From contig CP150553.1 of NCBI GenBank assembly GCA_049487715.1, positions 1-64,000 of the forward strand: a stretch of DNA of 64,000 nt. Reading direction: 5' to 3'. Of this stretch, positions 1 to 10,600 are shown one piece after another. Within the stretch, counting starts at the first letter, position 1; each line of letters starts with the position of its first letter. The notes beneath the pieces are model-generated. The model ran no database searches. It saw only the letters and a list, made by a program, of their open reading frames with translations, and was not told the DNA's origin. Both the position numbers and the translations under genes were made by a program. This DNA is from Pycnococcus provasolii (taxonomy: Eukaryota > Chlorophyta > Pseudoscourfieldiophyceae > Pseudoscourfieldiales).

Positions 1-180
1 CTCTAACCCTAACCCTAACCCTAACCCTAACCCTAACCCTAACCCTAACCCTAACCCTAACCCTAACCCTAACCCTAACCCTAACCCTAACCCTAACCCT
101 AACCCTAACCCTAACCCTAACCCTAACCCTAACCCTAACCCTAACCCTAACCCTAACCCTAACCCTAACCCTAACCCTAA
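1..180. repeat. Telomeric repeat array (CCCTAA)n
   Basis: An essentially perfect head-to-tail array of the hexamer CCCTAA, about 30 units, begins at base 3. The C-rich strand reads 5' to 3' on the plus strand, which is the orientation of a left chromosome end, so the G-rich overhang strand would be TTAGGG. The array passes directly into a variant array near position 175. The window therefore starts at, or within, a true chromosome end. Confidence 0.97.
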
Positions 181-279
181 TTGGAACCCTAATTGGAACC
201 CTAATTGGAACCCTAATTGGAACCCTAATTGGAACCCTAATTGGAACCCTAATTGTAACCCTAATTGTAACCCTAATTG
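175..279. repeat. 12-bp telomere-variant satellite
   Basis: Six copies of CCCTAATTGGAA are followed by two of CCCTAATTGTAA and one partial unit. Each 12-mer is one telomere hexamer plus a second fixed hexamer (TTGGAA, then TTGTAA), so normal and variant units alternate strictly. The TTGTAA form lies on the chromosome-internal side and the TTGGAA form next to the pure telomere. Likely origins are template variation or recombination at the telomere-subtelomere boundary. Confidence 0.9.
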
Positions 280-457
280 CCAGGCTGGCAGTTTGACCCA
301 CATGTTGAAAAAAAAATTTCGCCTCCGGTATGCGGACGACCGTCGGCCAGCGTCGTGCAGAACGAAGCCAATAACAACAACCATTTTTTTCACCCGCCGT
401 TTCCGGCGATATCTTGTCATATCACCAAGTAGCGCGGTAATGTTATGTTGTTAAAAG

Positions 458-1293
458 TTATGGCCGCAAGGCTCCCGAAGATTTTAGGTGATACTTTGTA
501 GGGTCCGCCAGGGTAACGGCCGCCTCCCTCTGTGTGATTTTTCCTGCGAGGTAGTTGTTGACGACGACAGGGCACACGAATGGGAGGTCTCTCTTGAACT
601 CGAACTGTTCTTCCTCCGCCGCTTCGCACCACTTCCCGTGATCCTTTCTGAACCAGTCGCTCAGCACCGTGTGAAAGAGGTGGTACAGGCTGCCTGCGCT
701 GAATGTATCAGGAAATGCCTGTGGCACAATGGCGTTGCCTTTCACGCTCCAACTCTTTGCGATCTTGCTAGCGCTGATGCTCATGCTCACGCTTCATCTC
801 TTAGAGGAGTAACTTTAAAGTTATGTCGACGGCGGCCTCGAGCGCGTATGCGTATCCGTCGTCTCCACGTCCTTCGCTCACAATGCGACAACGGCAATTT
901 GTCTTGGCGTCTTTGAGAGCTGCCAAGAGGAAGCGGTGATTCGTGACTCGTGGCTCGTGACCCCGCAGCGATATCTTTCCGGCGACATCTTGCCAAATGA
1001 CCTTATTGTCACTTTTTCTTATTGTCACTTTCGGCCTATCTAACCCTAATTGTAACCCTAATTGTAACCCTAATTGTAACCCTAATTGTACGGGCGGCGA
1101 AGTCTTTAAGTACTTCTCCGTACGTATACGCGCGGCAGAGCGTATCGCGGCGACTCAAGGCGCCACCTGCCACATTGAGAGCCGCTGCATGGGTCGGCCG
1201 AAGCACTTCGGTTTCGATCAACGGGATATACCCGACTTGAGAGTGCGGATGTGCGTCGAGCTGCTCGACCAAAAAGGCAAAAAGTACGCACAC
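458..1293 (-). pseudogene. Possible degenerate subtelomeric gene (three frames)
   Basis: Three minus-strand open segments, 1293-1036, 1028-801 and 790-458, follow each other in different frames. Each has balanced, protein-like composition, unlike the arginine-rich shadows typical of this GC-rich DNA. The first segment ends in a Thr-Ile-Arg-Val repeat encoded by the internal telomere-variant array. No clear GT-AG introns join the frames, so a frameshifted subtelomeric remnant is the simplest reading. No family was recognised, and it may be chance. Confidence 0.2.
1044..1090. repeat. Internal copy of the 12-bp telomere variant
   Basis: About four tandem CCCTAATTGTAA units lie some 770 bp inside the terminal variant array and in the same orientation. 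They match the inner (TTGTAA) version of the end array rather than the TTGGAA version. This suggests an older chromosome end that was extended or duplicated. Confidence 0.85.
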
Positions 1294-1507
1294 GGTACCG
1301 TACGCGACACAGCCGTGCAGGCGTGCAAACGTGCTCAGACCCCGAGAAATCTATGGTATGGTTTTTTGCAAGAATTTGTGCGTAAAAGGGCCTGTGGCGC
1401 GTTACCGGCGGCAATGGTTGTATATACGCACGCGGGAAGCCGCCAAGCCGGGAAAAACACTGGTAGTAGTACAGAACATTAAATTACAAGTTTTTGCTTA
1501 AATAACA

Positions 1508-4500
1508 CTAATTTATCTCATCGGCATTTCGCACGTCAAAACGTGAGCTGGCACCATCTCGTCGCGAAGCAAGTATAAAGTTGTTGTTCGGCAAGCGATC
1601 TTCACCATCGTTCAAAGAAGGTAAGCCGTAGAAGGTGGCAAAACGGTTCGCCGTATCATCGCTGGCATCCGAATTGGCTGCATCAAATTCCACAGGCGGA
1701 GCGAGGCGCACGCCATATTCTGCCGCATGAGATCTTGCCGCCTCAGCTAGTGTGCCGTAATGGCCCGTAGATTGCTCATGCTCCGTCGGCGTCAACTCGC
1801 CACGCTCGACGTAGGCGCAGAGAAAGCATCTCGAAGCCGCGGAGCGGCCAACGCAGCATCCACGCCGGCCCGTACCATTCACGACGATGGGCAAGGGAGC
1901 ACCTTCACGCACCACGGCATGCAGTGCAAATCGTCCAAAGTCGTTGCGAGCCTTGTCCATCTCATCGAATGTCCACCTTGCAATCAGGTACTCGCCCAGC
2001 GGATGGCCATGTGCAAAAGAGGCGCCAGGAGTGCGCACCGTAGCAAAGCGCGCGACAGTGCCGCCGTCCAAAGCCACGCTCCATACGCGCGCTTCATCGA
2101 GGCTACCAAGAAATGCCTGTGCCATGTCAGGCTTCGATGCATGAATGCTCTCCTCCACGGCACGCGCCAGCACCTCCCCGACGGCGAACGAGCGCTTCGT
2201 TCCTACCCCTACACGGATCGGCCCGCTGTCGCCAACGAACAGTGCGCGCGATGTCCCACGAGCAATCGCCTTGCCGTCCACGTACAAAGTCCTGACCCGT
2301 GCCACGGGATCGTACATCGCTGCGTAGTGATGCCAAGTAAGAGGACTGTGTGGTGGCCGTGACGACGCGTCCGCAGCGCCAGGGTCAGGTGAGTCCACTG
2401 GAAGCTCGAACAAGCCTTCGAGAGCATTTCGACCGCCGGCGGCGGGAAACGAAAGTATCAACGCGTCGCGTGATCCACCCGCACCACCCGAGCCGCCTAC
2501 GAGCGGCGTGCTGCCGGGGGCACGTGCTGCATCGGGCTGTGCGGCGAAACCGAAAAAGAGCGGTGCGCCGAGCTTGAGCGCGTCGAGAGCTTCGCTCCCA
2601 CCATTCGCTTGGTCAAACGCGGCGTAGGTCATGGGTGCAGAGGCTCGCACGCCGCAACTAAATAAAGCCTCGCTTCGTCCGCCGAGATTTCGTGCACGCC
2701 TTGCCCAGATTTCAAGCGTGAAGCCGCTATCACTGCCACCGAGCACTGATGCCGCGCCAGGCGCTTCAAAGTACGCGGCGGTCGTCAAGTCGCGTGGAAC
2801 AGGAGAAGATGAAGAAGATGAAGTATCGTCGACGTACGCGGGATAGGTACCCAGCGGCACGGTGTCGTGAGGGTACATCCAAGCTTCACCAATCGCCGCG
2901 GGCGCGCCACCAGCTGGAGCGCCTCCTAAGTACGCACGGTGATCAGGTGGTGCACCGTCCCTGGGAGGAATTCGCTGCGATGACATCGTGGCTTCATCAC
3001 CCGTCGTCGCTTCGCGCACGTCGGACGACGGATCTCCAAACGGCGTTGGCCAAGTACCGAGTCCAGGAACATGAGCTTGCGCTTTCGATGGACGGGCGAC
3101 ACCACTGCGTGCATCTAACGGCACGAATGCACTGGTTCCTATGCCACCCGCATACGGACCTACCTCGAGATAGCCATCACCGCCAGTTTGCCCCGTCATA
3201 CCATCGTAGCCGCCAGAGGGGCCAGGTGTGGCATAATGATGATACATGCGAGAATCTTGTGACGCGAATGGAGATTTCACACGAGCATGTGGTTCAGCAA
3301 TTGGTGAGACGAGCGCCGCGTCCGTTGGCGGCGACAGGTACGACAGCTGCGGAGGCCTGCTAAAGCCGAGAAGGGTTCTCCTGCCCTCTCCCACTGCGAT
3401 GGATGGCACAGTTCCTTTGCCGTCCATCTCAAAGTCACTCAGAGTGCGCCGACGGCGAATGGCTGGAAGTGGCGGAGCGTTTGCATCATCATTGTTTTGC
3501 ACGAGAAGTCGACGATGGTACAGCTTTCTTGTAGTCGCGTGAAGCCTTGCCATTGGCTCATCTGAAAGCACTCGTCGTCGTTGAGACGTGAGCCGACGAC
3601 GTCGTCGAAGTGGGTCAGACACCACCTGTGGCGGGGGCGGAGCGAATGGCGGCGGTGAGGGTGGAGGAGGGCTGGGAACTTCGGAGGATGAAAGTGTCGA
3701 AGAAGCGGGCACGGGTGCAAGGTCGACGGCGAACTGGAGCCCCCAGACGCTTCCCACATGGCTGCGTGGACCGTTTACGACGAGGCCATCCTCGCGCACG
3801 GGATTTCCGCTCAGTTCGCAGATCGCATTAAAGCTTGCGCATGCTTCTGACTCAGCAACGCCGTCGTCGGCAGGTGCGCCAGCGAGCACGGTGGGTGGGT
3901 TGGCACGCACAAGCTCCAGAATCTCGTCCAAGCTTGGATCCAGCGGCAAATCGTCGACGCGATCTGCAAGCGCCTTGGAACTCGCCACGGAAAAGAAGAG
4001 TTCGTATCCCGGTGGTAGTGCACGCAGGCTCGGTGCATCGAATCCTGGTGTCATCCCCGGAACTACGGTTGCGCGCGCGCCGCTATCGTCCCTTGCAGGT
4101 TCTTCGAGTGGTGTGACGAAGAGCACTCCGGTATCGCTTGTGCGATTGCGATCCGCATCAACAAAAAACGCTTTGTCGTCCCAGTAGCGTGCCGCCGAAG
4201 CGTCTGCTCGGGGAGCTCCAACTGCAAGTTCGCGAAGTCGCATTGCAACAACGGATCCGCCCAGCACGACTTGCAGACCGGGTCCTTGTGTGACGCCGCG
4301 TCCAAATAGGGATCCAGCGAACGAAGGTTCTGGCGTGCCTTGGATGCGCTTTGGCATTCCGGTTGGCATGCCTGTGCTGCCATCCAGGTGGCAGAGGAGC
4401 ACTGAACCGACACCAGAATTCGCGTTTGGACAGCCAACGGCCACGAGTTGCGAAGACAGCAGCGCGACGGCCGCGCCGCATCGACTGCCAGGCGTGGCGA

Positions 4501-5701
4501 ATCCTCCTAACGGGAGAAAGGTCACACGCGAGGCTGTCGCTCCACGTGTCAGTGTGAGCAAGAGCACCGCTCCCGCCGACGCTTGTGAACCAGGGGCACC
4601 CACCACGACGTCTGGAATTCCATCATCATTGACATCGGTGCCACCAGCACAGGACGAGCCGAAGGACGATCCAGCTTGTAGAACTCCGTCTGGCAAGCCA
4701 CCAACTCCCGATTCGTCGTTTCGCGGGGCAATGTCAGAAGTCGCCCACGTCGATCCGTCTGCTTCAACAAGGTGCACGCGCAATCCTCCACGTCGTCCGT
4801 TCGCTTCGCCGAGCAGTCCGCCACCTGGGACTCCAACGGCAAAATCGGGCACGCCATCGCCATCGACGTCGCCAACGCTGCAAACAGCTTCGCCAAATCG
4901 CGCTCCACCCGTGCTTGCTGCTGCGTCGACGTTGGTGGAGCTGGTGTGCTTTTGGTACTCGCGTATTGACAGATCTCGGCGCATCAGGAGAAGAAAGGTC
5001 GCACCCGCATTTGCGTTTGTACCAGGCGCACCGACGACGGCGTCGTCAATACCGTCTCCGTCGACGTCGCCAACGAAGCTCAGAGCAGCACCGAATCTTG
5101 CACCTGGCTGATATTCTGGGGAGGGAATGCGTCGCCAAAAGGCGACTTTTCCGCTGGAAATGTCAATGAGCTGTGGCAATTCTGACGGTAAGCCGTAAAA
5201 TGATGGACTGGCGAGCACTTCGGTATTCCGAAGTGCTTCCTTCAGCACAGGCTCGATTTGGGGGGGAGGAGGAGGTGGTGGAGGTGGTGGTGGTGGCGGT
5301 GGCGGTGGCGGCGGTGGTGGTGGTGGTGGTGGCGAGATTCTTGGTGGCAACCCATAAAAGGAAGGCGGCACTGGCGGCGGAGGTGGATGAGCTGAGGTTG
5401 TTTGTTCGGCGTCGGCAGTGCCAAGGTCTTGCACCCCAACCAACCCGTAGAACGTGACGGACTCTTTGAACGGCGAAAACATAGGTGCGTGCGTCTGATG
5501 TGGCTCAGAGTTTGGCTGAGGCATGGGTATGTGCCTAAAAGCGCCAGGTGCCGTGAGCATTGATGGCGGGTACGCGTTCCATCGCAGTTGCGACGACGGC
5601 CCACAAGCCAGGTTGCCACCAAGGCAAGCTGCAAGGTCCTGTGCGTTGGAGCGAGCGACGAGCAAGAGCACGCAGCTTACGAGTCGGAACGCAGCCGGCA
5701 T
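1508..5701 (-). CDS. Large secreted FG-GAP / LamG-like surface protein
   Basis: This 1,397-residue protein starts with a signal peptide (hydrophobic stretch ending SNAQ, residues 1-21), so it should be extracellular or wall-associated. A proline tract follows near residues 120-148. Three FG-GAP integrin-type repeats come next (about 200-370), with calcium-type loops such as DVDGDG and DVNDDG followed by VVGAPG. The C-terminal third has a LamG/concanavalin-like fold, with the signatures FTLEIWARR, WHHYAAMYD, TLYVDGK and GSLDEARVWS. The pentapeptide FYGLP or a close form occurs four times, three before the repeats and one near the C-terminus. Basic clusters such as RRRRRL and RRRRTL in the middle resemble furin-type processing sites. 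There are no introns in the frame. A role in adhesion or cell-wall assembly is inferred. Confidence 0.8.
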   Translation of the reverse strand: MPAAFRLVSCVLLLVARSNAQDLAACLGGNLACGPSSQLRWNAYPPSMLTAPGAFRHIPMPQPNSEPHQTHAPMFSPFKESVTFYGLVGVQDLGTADAEQTTSAHPPPPPVPPSFYGLPPRISPPPPPPPPPPPPPPPPPPPPPPPPQIEPVLKEALRNTEVLASPSFYGLPSELPQLIDISSGKVAFWRRIPSPEYQPGARFGAALSFVGDVDGDGIDDAVVGAPGTNANAGATFLLLMRRDLSIREYQKHTSSTNVDAAASTGGARFGEAVCSVGDVDGDGVPDFAVGVPGGGLLGEANGRRGGLRVHLVEADGSTWATSDIAPRNDESGVGGLPDGVLQAGSSFGSSCAGGTDVNDDGIPDVVVGAPGSQASAGAVLLLTLTRGATASRVTFLPLGGFATPGSRCGAAVALLSSQLVAVGCPNANSGVGSVLLCHLDGSTGMPTGMPKRIQGTPEPSFAGSLFGRGVTQGPGLQVVLGGSVVAMRLRELAVGAPRADASAARYWDDKAFFVDADRNRTSDTGVLFVTPLEEPARDDSGARATVVPGMTPGFDAPSLRALPPGYELFFSVASSKALADRVDDLPLDPSLDEILELVRANPPTVLAGAPADDGVAESEACASFNAICELSGNPVREDGLVVNGPRSHVGSVWGLQFAVDLAPVPASSTLSSSEVPSPPPPSPPPFAPPPPQVVSDPLRRRRRLTSQRRRVLSDEPMARLHATTRKLYHRRLLVQNNDDANAPPLPAIRRRRTLSDFEMDGKGTVPSIAVGEGRRTLLGFSRPPQLSYLSPPTDAALVSPIAEPHARVKSPFASQDSRMYHHYATPGPSGGYDGMTGQTGGDGYLEVGPYAGGIGTSAFVPLDARSGVARPSKAQAHVPGLGTWPTPFGDPSSDVREATTGDEATMSSQRIPPRDGAPPDHRAYLGGAPAGGAPAAIGEAWMYPHDTVPLGTYPAYVDDTSSSSSSPVPRDLTTAAYFEAPGAASVLGGSDSGFTLEIWARRARNLGGRSEALFSCGVRASAPMTYAAFDQANGGSEALDALKLGAPLFFGFAAQPDAARAPGSTPLVGGSGGAGGSRDALILSFPAAGGRNALEGLFELPVDSPDPGAADASSRPPHSPLTWHHYAAMYDPVARVRTLYVDGKAIARGTSRALFVGDSGPIRVGVGTKRSFAVGEVLARAVEESIHASKPDMAQAFLGSLDEARVWSVALDGGTVARFATVRTPGASFAHGHPLGEYLIARWTFDEMDKARNDFGRFALHAVVREGAPLPIVVNGTGRRGCCVGRSAASRCFLCAYVERGELTPTEHEQSTGHYGTLAEAARSHAAEYGVRLAPPVEFDAANSDASDDTANRFATFYGLPSLNDGEDRLPNNNFILASRRDGASSRFDVRNADEIN

Positions 5702-6291
5702 TTGCTGTGCAAGGTTTAGCAGTCTACTGGCCCCTCCTCTTCTTGTCTTGCCTCGCAGAACAAGAACGTCTGTGGCTTCCTCGTCGCGCCATCGTAGGCA
5801 TGCCCACGTGAGCGGCGGGCATCATCGTGCAGATGGCTGGCAGTCAAGTGGCAGGTTGGTTTGAAGTTTGGGGGTTAAAGAAAAAAAAAACAAGCGTGTG
5901 CATGTTTTTCTTTTGGGGGTTTGTCATCGCTTAACGGTATTTTTCGCTGTTCGCGTTTCGTTGCGGAGTGCGGGGGCGGGCGGATGACCGAGAGGAAAGG
6001 AGAAGGTCTGCCCTCTGGTCGGCGGCCTGTTTTTTTAGACCCGTCGTCGTGCAGGCGCCGGGTTCGGGCTGTCGGGTGCGAGAGAGGAGGGAGGGGGTGG
6101 AAGAGAGGCCCCCTCCACTCCTCCAGTCGCTCCTCCGACCTGCCCCACCTGTGACCTGGTTCTGCGTAGGAAGTACGTCCGACCTCCCCCCTGACCCCCT
6201 CCTCTCCCGAGGCCTCCTCCCTCGACCTCCCCCTCTCGGCTGTTTACCACAACCAACTCGACCGCAGCGCCGCGACGTTCGTGCAGCGGCC
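5702..6291. other. Divergent promoter region
   Basis: This spacer separates the minus-strand FG-GAP gene and the plus-strand LRR gene, so it must hold both promoters and both 5' leaders. An A-run lies at 5880-5890. The stretch before the LRR start codon (about 6170-6240) is strongly pyrimidine-rich on the plus strand. Open frames through it (for example from 5968) are leader sequence in frame with the LRR gene, not convincing protein. Confidence 0.5.
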
Positions 6292-7101
6292 ATGGGAAAG
6301 AAGGGCAAGAAGGGAAAGGGAGGAGATCCCGTAGAGCCGCCGCACGACCCAGGATGGGAACGCGCTGTGGAGTCGGGCAAGTGGGACAGGCCGCCGGAAG
6401 CTCTGCCAGACGCAAACTTGTGGCCAACGTGGGGTGCGCTGCGTGAGCGCGTCATCACCTCTTGCAAGGAGGTGAAGGTCACCTGGTCGCCCTCGCTCCG
6501 TGACGCGTTCCCCGCGGAGCTCATCAAGCTCTCACCTCCAGAGCTCACGACACTTGACTTGCACGGTTCCGAGCTGATGACGCGCTTCGTCATGAGCCCG
6601 CTCGGAACGTGCCCCAAGCTCGCGGAGCTCGACCTGAGTTCGTGCAAGCAGCTCGAGTACATACTTGTCCAGAGCGAGAGCATTGAGAAGCTTACGTTCA
6701 ACCGCTGCCCGAACTTGAAAAAGGCTTTTGTGCAGTGCAAGAACATGCGCGAGCTTGCCTGCGAAGGTTGCGAAAAGCTCGAGCGTATCATCGTGTGGAG
6801 TGAGCAGCTCATGGAGCTCGATATCAGCACTTGCACGGAGCTTCAGGTTGCTGAACTTTACTGTCCAGAGCTGTACAACCCGGTGTTGCCTCCCAACGGC
6901 TTGAAAAAGAAGGCTGGCCTTTTGCCGCCTAAGCAGCCTCCCATCAACAGCATGCTCCGCGAAGACTACCGCCTTGCAGCACAAAAGGAGGATGATATGA
7001 AGGAAGCTGAGCGCGCGCTGAGCGTCGGCGGAACGCTCATTCCTAAACCGTACCACGCGCTCAAGGCGGATTTTAACAGCAGCACACTGGCGCGCTCTTA
7101 G
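6292..7101 (+). CDS. Leucine-rich-repeat protein
   Basis: This 269-residue protein begins MGKKGKKGKG, a lysine/glycine-rich leader. ATG 6292 is chosen over the frame opening at 5968 because the upstream part is low-complexity, arginine/proline-rich translated leader. Residues about 75-195 form short irregular leucine-rich repeats of roughly 20 residues, such as LTTLDLHGSELM, LAELDLSSCKQLE, MRELACEGCEKLE and LMELDISTCTELQ. Their regular cysteines resemble cysteine-containing LRRs. A lysine-rich C-terminal tail follows. No signal peptide or membrane segment is seen. It is probably a cytosolic protein-interaction scaffold whose partner cannot be named. Confidence 0.75.
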   Translation: MGKKGKKGKGGDPVEPPHDPGWERAVESGKWDRPPEALPDANLWPTWGALRERVITSCKEVKVTWSPSLRDAFPAELIKLSPPELTTLDLHGSELMTRFVMSPLGTCPKLAELDLSSCKQLEYILVQSESIEKLTFNRCPNLKKAFVQCKNMRELACEGCEKLERIIVWSEQLMELDISTCTELQVAELYCPELYNPVLPPNGLKKKAGLLPPKQPPINSMLREDYRLAAQKEDDMKEAERALSVGGTLIPKPYHALKADFNSSTLARS

Positions 7102-7612
7102 CCACTTGTAACCTTTAAGGCTATACCTTGAGTCCAACCATTTTCTCCTGTGAAAAACCCCCAAACTTCTGGGGCGAATCCCAAAGCTAAAAAGCAAAGC
7201 TAAAACCCCTCCTCTGAATCGAAGAAATCGCACTCCCGTTCAATGCTGGTACCCCACGATTGACGAGGTTTCTATCTCGAAGCGTTCTGAATGATTGCGT
7301 GATTATTGATTTTTTTGATAACGTGAGGCTCCCGACCCAGAAAACCGGACCGGAATCACCGGACACCCGTCACAAGTCGGCACAAGCAAGTCACACCCCT
7401 GACAGCCTGAACTAAACAAGCTCGCACGCGCGGGGAGCAAGCGGGGTCGTGCAGAGTGGCGGCGCACGCACGCGTGACGCGCACTTGCTTTTTCGCCAAA
7501 GTGGGCCATCTCACGTCTGCGCGCCCTTAACTCGTAAGGCGTGCGTGAAGCACCGACGCACTGAAGCCGAGAGGGTGCGGTCGTTGGGCTGGGTTCAGCG
7601 CGTCACCCGTCG
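7102..7612. other. Spacer with a shared repeat
   Basis: This spacer lies between the LRR gene and the polycystin-like gene. Positions 7185-7205 carry short AAAGCTAAA direct repeats, followed by the dispersed 136-bp repeat at 7206-7341. The rest (7342-7612) is GC-rich with no recognisable gene. The true 5' exon of the channel gene may lie here or may have been lost, because the open frame beginning at 7613 lacks a signal peptide. Confidence 0.5.
7206..7341 (+). repeat. Dispersed ~137-bp repeat, copy A
   Basis: This segment runs from CCCCTCCTCTGAATCG to GGCTCCCGACCCAGA. It is closely similar, roughly 90% by eye, to 23178-23315 in the same orientation. Both copies are preceded by GCTAA-type short repeats and end at the same point. 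Both lie a few hundred bases upstream of an ion-channel gene. No TIRs, poly-A tail or clear tRNA-like promoter boxes were seen, so it could be a short mobile element or a shared regulatory module. Confidence 0.85.
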
Positions 7613-10600
7613 TTGTCAATGATGGTGCTCGAAGATATCTCCACGCCGCCATCTGAAGATCGCGACTCGCCGTCGGAGCACCTGGCAGCTGGGGAGGCGC
7701 GCATGGCGGGTACGTGCGCATCTACGAGTACGCGTCCGGATCGTGGACGCAGCTTGGCGCGGATCTCGGGTTGGACGCAGTTGGGTTTTGACGTGGCAGG
7801 CGAGGCTGGAGAAGACGATTTTGGATTCGTGTCTCTGTCCGGGAATGGCATGTACGTCGCCATCGGCGCCCCCGAAAACGACGGCGTGGGTAGCAATGCC
7901 GGGCACGTACGCATCATGAACTTGCAGTATCGCAATCAGCCACCTCCGCCGCCTCCGCCCCCAGCTGTGTGGGTGCAGGAAGGCGCCGATGTCGACGGCG
8001 AGGCGGCTGATGACTACTCTGGGAGGTCTGTATCCATTTCAACGGACGGATCACGCGTTGCCATTGGAGCTCGTGGGAACGACGGCAGTGGTGCCGACGC
8101 CGGACACGTGCGCGTGTACGAGTACGCGTCCGGATCGTGGACGCAGCTCGGCGCCGACATCGACGGCACGTCGGCGGGCGATAAGGCTGGTTCTTCGGTG
8201 TCGCTCTCATCCGACGGATCGCGACTCGCCGTCGGAGCACCTGGCAGCTGGGGAGGCGCGCATGGCGGGTACGTGCGCATCTACGAGTACGCGTCCGGAT
8301 CATGGACGCAGCTTGGCGCGGATCTACCTCCGAATGTCACGTTGCAAGGTCCGACGGTGATAACGTTGCCAAGATTTGCTAGATACACATCATGCGCCAC
8401 CGATCAAATTTCCTCGGATAGTGTGGTGTGCGACAAAGGAGCCGTCGCTCACGACGACATCGATGGCAATCTGACCAGCGCGTTGCTTGTTTGCCCTCCC
8501 GAGACTTGCATGGCATTCGGGTGTCCAGGCCACGAACTGTGGCGCAAGGGTGTTCACAGCTGTGTCAATACGTCGGCACCCGTGGGAACAATATTTGATG
8601 TGAAATTCGTTGCATTTGATACCGACGGCGGACACGGATCCGCGGCACGCACCCTTGCAATCGGCGTGCCATGCCCAGAAGGACAGTACTGGTGTCCAGC
8701 CAATTCGCCAGCAGGACGGTGTGAAAGGACTTCATGCGAAACAATCGAGAGTGTGGCTAACGAACACAATCTACCACCCTCTCTTCAAGTGGACGCTGAC
8801 TTTTCGCTTGGACCGAAAATCGAATGGCGAACACCACCTCGCGATGAAATGCCCTTCGGCTTCATTTATGGGCAAAAGCCGTGGAAAGGCCTTGGTATCT
8901 ATGAGGCTGCAAACCCCGTCGCCGCGTGCACGGGAGATTTGTTGAATGCAACCTTCCCGCAGTGTGCTGCCACTGCTCAGGACAGCGTCGACGGGGATGT
9001 GTCATTCACGATTCAGGTTACAAATCGTGAAGGGGACTGCACGCCTGGTGTTTTAGCAATAGGTCTTTGTCCACCAGGCATTCATCACTTCAACTTCTTG
9101 GCTGTTGATAGTGATAGAAACGTGGGATACGGAGACACCACAATTCCAATTGAAGTCTTGCAGGGATGGGAAGAGAGGTATCAGATGTCAATGAAGGGTG
9201 AGTGCGACCCCCTCCTTGACCCGCGATCAGGTTCGAGTTCTCGCGTGCGGTCCAGTGTGGCAAGATTACTTATGGTGCATTCTGGTCGCGTGCGCATACA
9301 GACGTGCAGCAAGACCGATTCAGCGAACGTACAAGTGGAGATTGTTGTTGTTCGCACGTTGGAAGATGGTGGACCAAAACGCCCGGATCAGATTGAAGAC
9401 GATCCGAATCGACCACAGCGGCGCACGGTGCTAGCTGAAAGCGATCACCCATTTGCCTCTGGAGTAGATGTGGGTGAATTCATCGGCTTTACTTTTCAAA
9501 CCGCACAGGCTACCAGCTATGATCCGAACGGGTCGTGGGCATTGAGCCAGCGCATACGGGCGGCGGCTATTGCAGCAGATGACATTGCCAGGCAGATGGC
9601 GTGGGTCGTATCTGAGACGAAGCTTACGGAGCAGCAGATGATTGGCATTGCTGACAGCGTGAATAGCTCTAGCGCCGTCGTTGGTACAATCGCTGGTTCC
9701 GTCGACGATACCGTGCAAGCATTGCTCTCACAGCAGGCTCAGCTAGCAACGATGTCCACGGATCTCTTCAAATTGTTGGACCAGAACGTGTCAACCATCG
9801 CTGAGACGAAGGAAGCGCAACGGGTAGTTTCTACGGCAGGTCACATGTTCAAGGCCCAGGACCGTGCCGACCAGCTGCAAGCGTCGGTTGAGGCAGCATT
9901 CAAGGCTGTATCTGACGTGAGCGGAATTTCTGCCGATGTGGCGTCAGCTTGCCGCGGTGCCTATGGAGCACGGCACATGTACTACAGCATCAGTGGGACT
10001 TCGATTTTCCGACAGCGAATCGAGGAGGGTGCTAATAATAATAGCACTGGGACTTCTTCTTCTTCTTCTTCGCAGGAATCGAGCAATGACAAGAATACAA
10101 ATGTCACGGGACTCCGTCGACGCCAGCTGGGCACCGTCGCGAGACGGATTCTTCGCGTGAAGTCGTCGTCGCGCAGTAATCAGCAGTTGCTTGAATCTGC
10201 GTTTGGGCCCTCTGAAAGTGCATGGGCTGGGTACTCGTCATCATCATCGCCTCTCACCATCGACGAACGTCTGCGTTTTTCGAACTATTCTGGATACAGC
10301 AAGCCGCGAAAATTTGGAGGAGTGACTGGACGGCTTCGTGTTGTTGGTGGCGTGCTTGTAACGCAGCGGCGTGCTGCGATAGGACTGGGGTGCTTTGGGC
10401 AGGGTGTGTCGTCGTCGTCGTCGTCCAATCATCATGATCGTTTCCAAGATCTACATGGTGCAATTCGTTGCTTGCGACAGGATGCCTCCAATCGTTTTGG
10501 CATTGACCCGATGTTCGTGAAATTGGACGTGCCTCCGGGCATGGAAGATGCCGATCCTACGACGAGCTTGCGCCGAGACATTTTGTACGACCCCTCGCTG

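Larger units (their letters stand above)
280..1507. other. Subtelomeric spacer
   Basis: No confident gene is visible here. The region holds an A-rich tract near 307-317, an internal copy of the 12-bp telomere variant (1044-1090), and short open frames on both strands that look protein-like but disagree in frame. One plus-strand open frame (997-1482) begins with Asn-Pro-Asn-Cys repeats that come only from the telomere-variant DNA, so it is not trusted. The large minus-strand gene ends at 1508. Confidence 0.6.

Noticed and set aside
997-1482. Plus-strand 161-codon frame with Asn-Pro-Asn-Cys repeats
   Set aside because: The repeat is the translation of telomere-variant DNA, and no homology or start context supports a gene.
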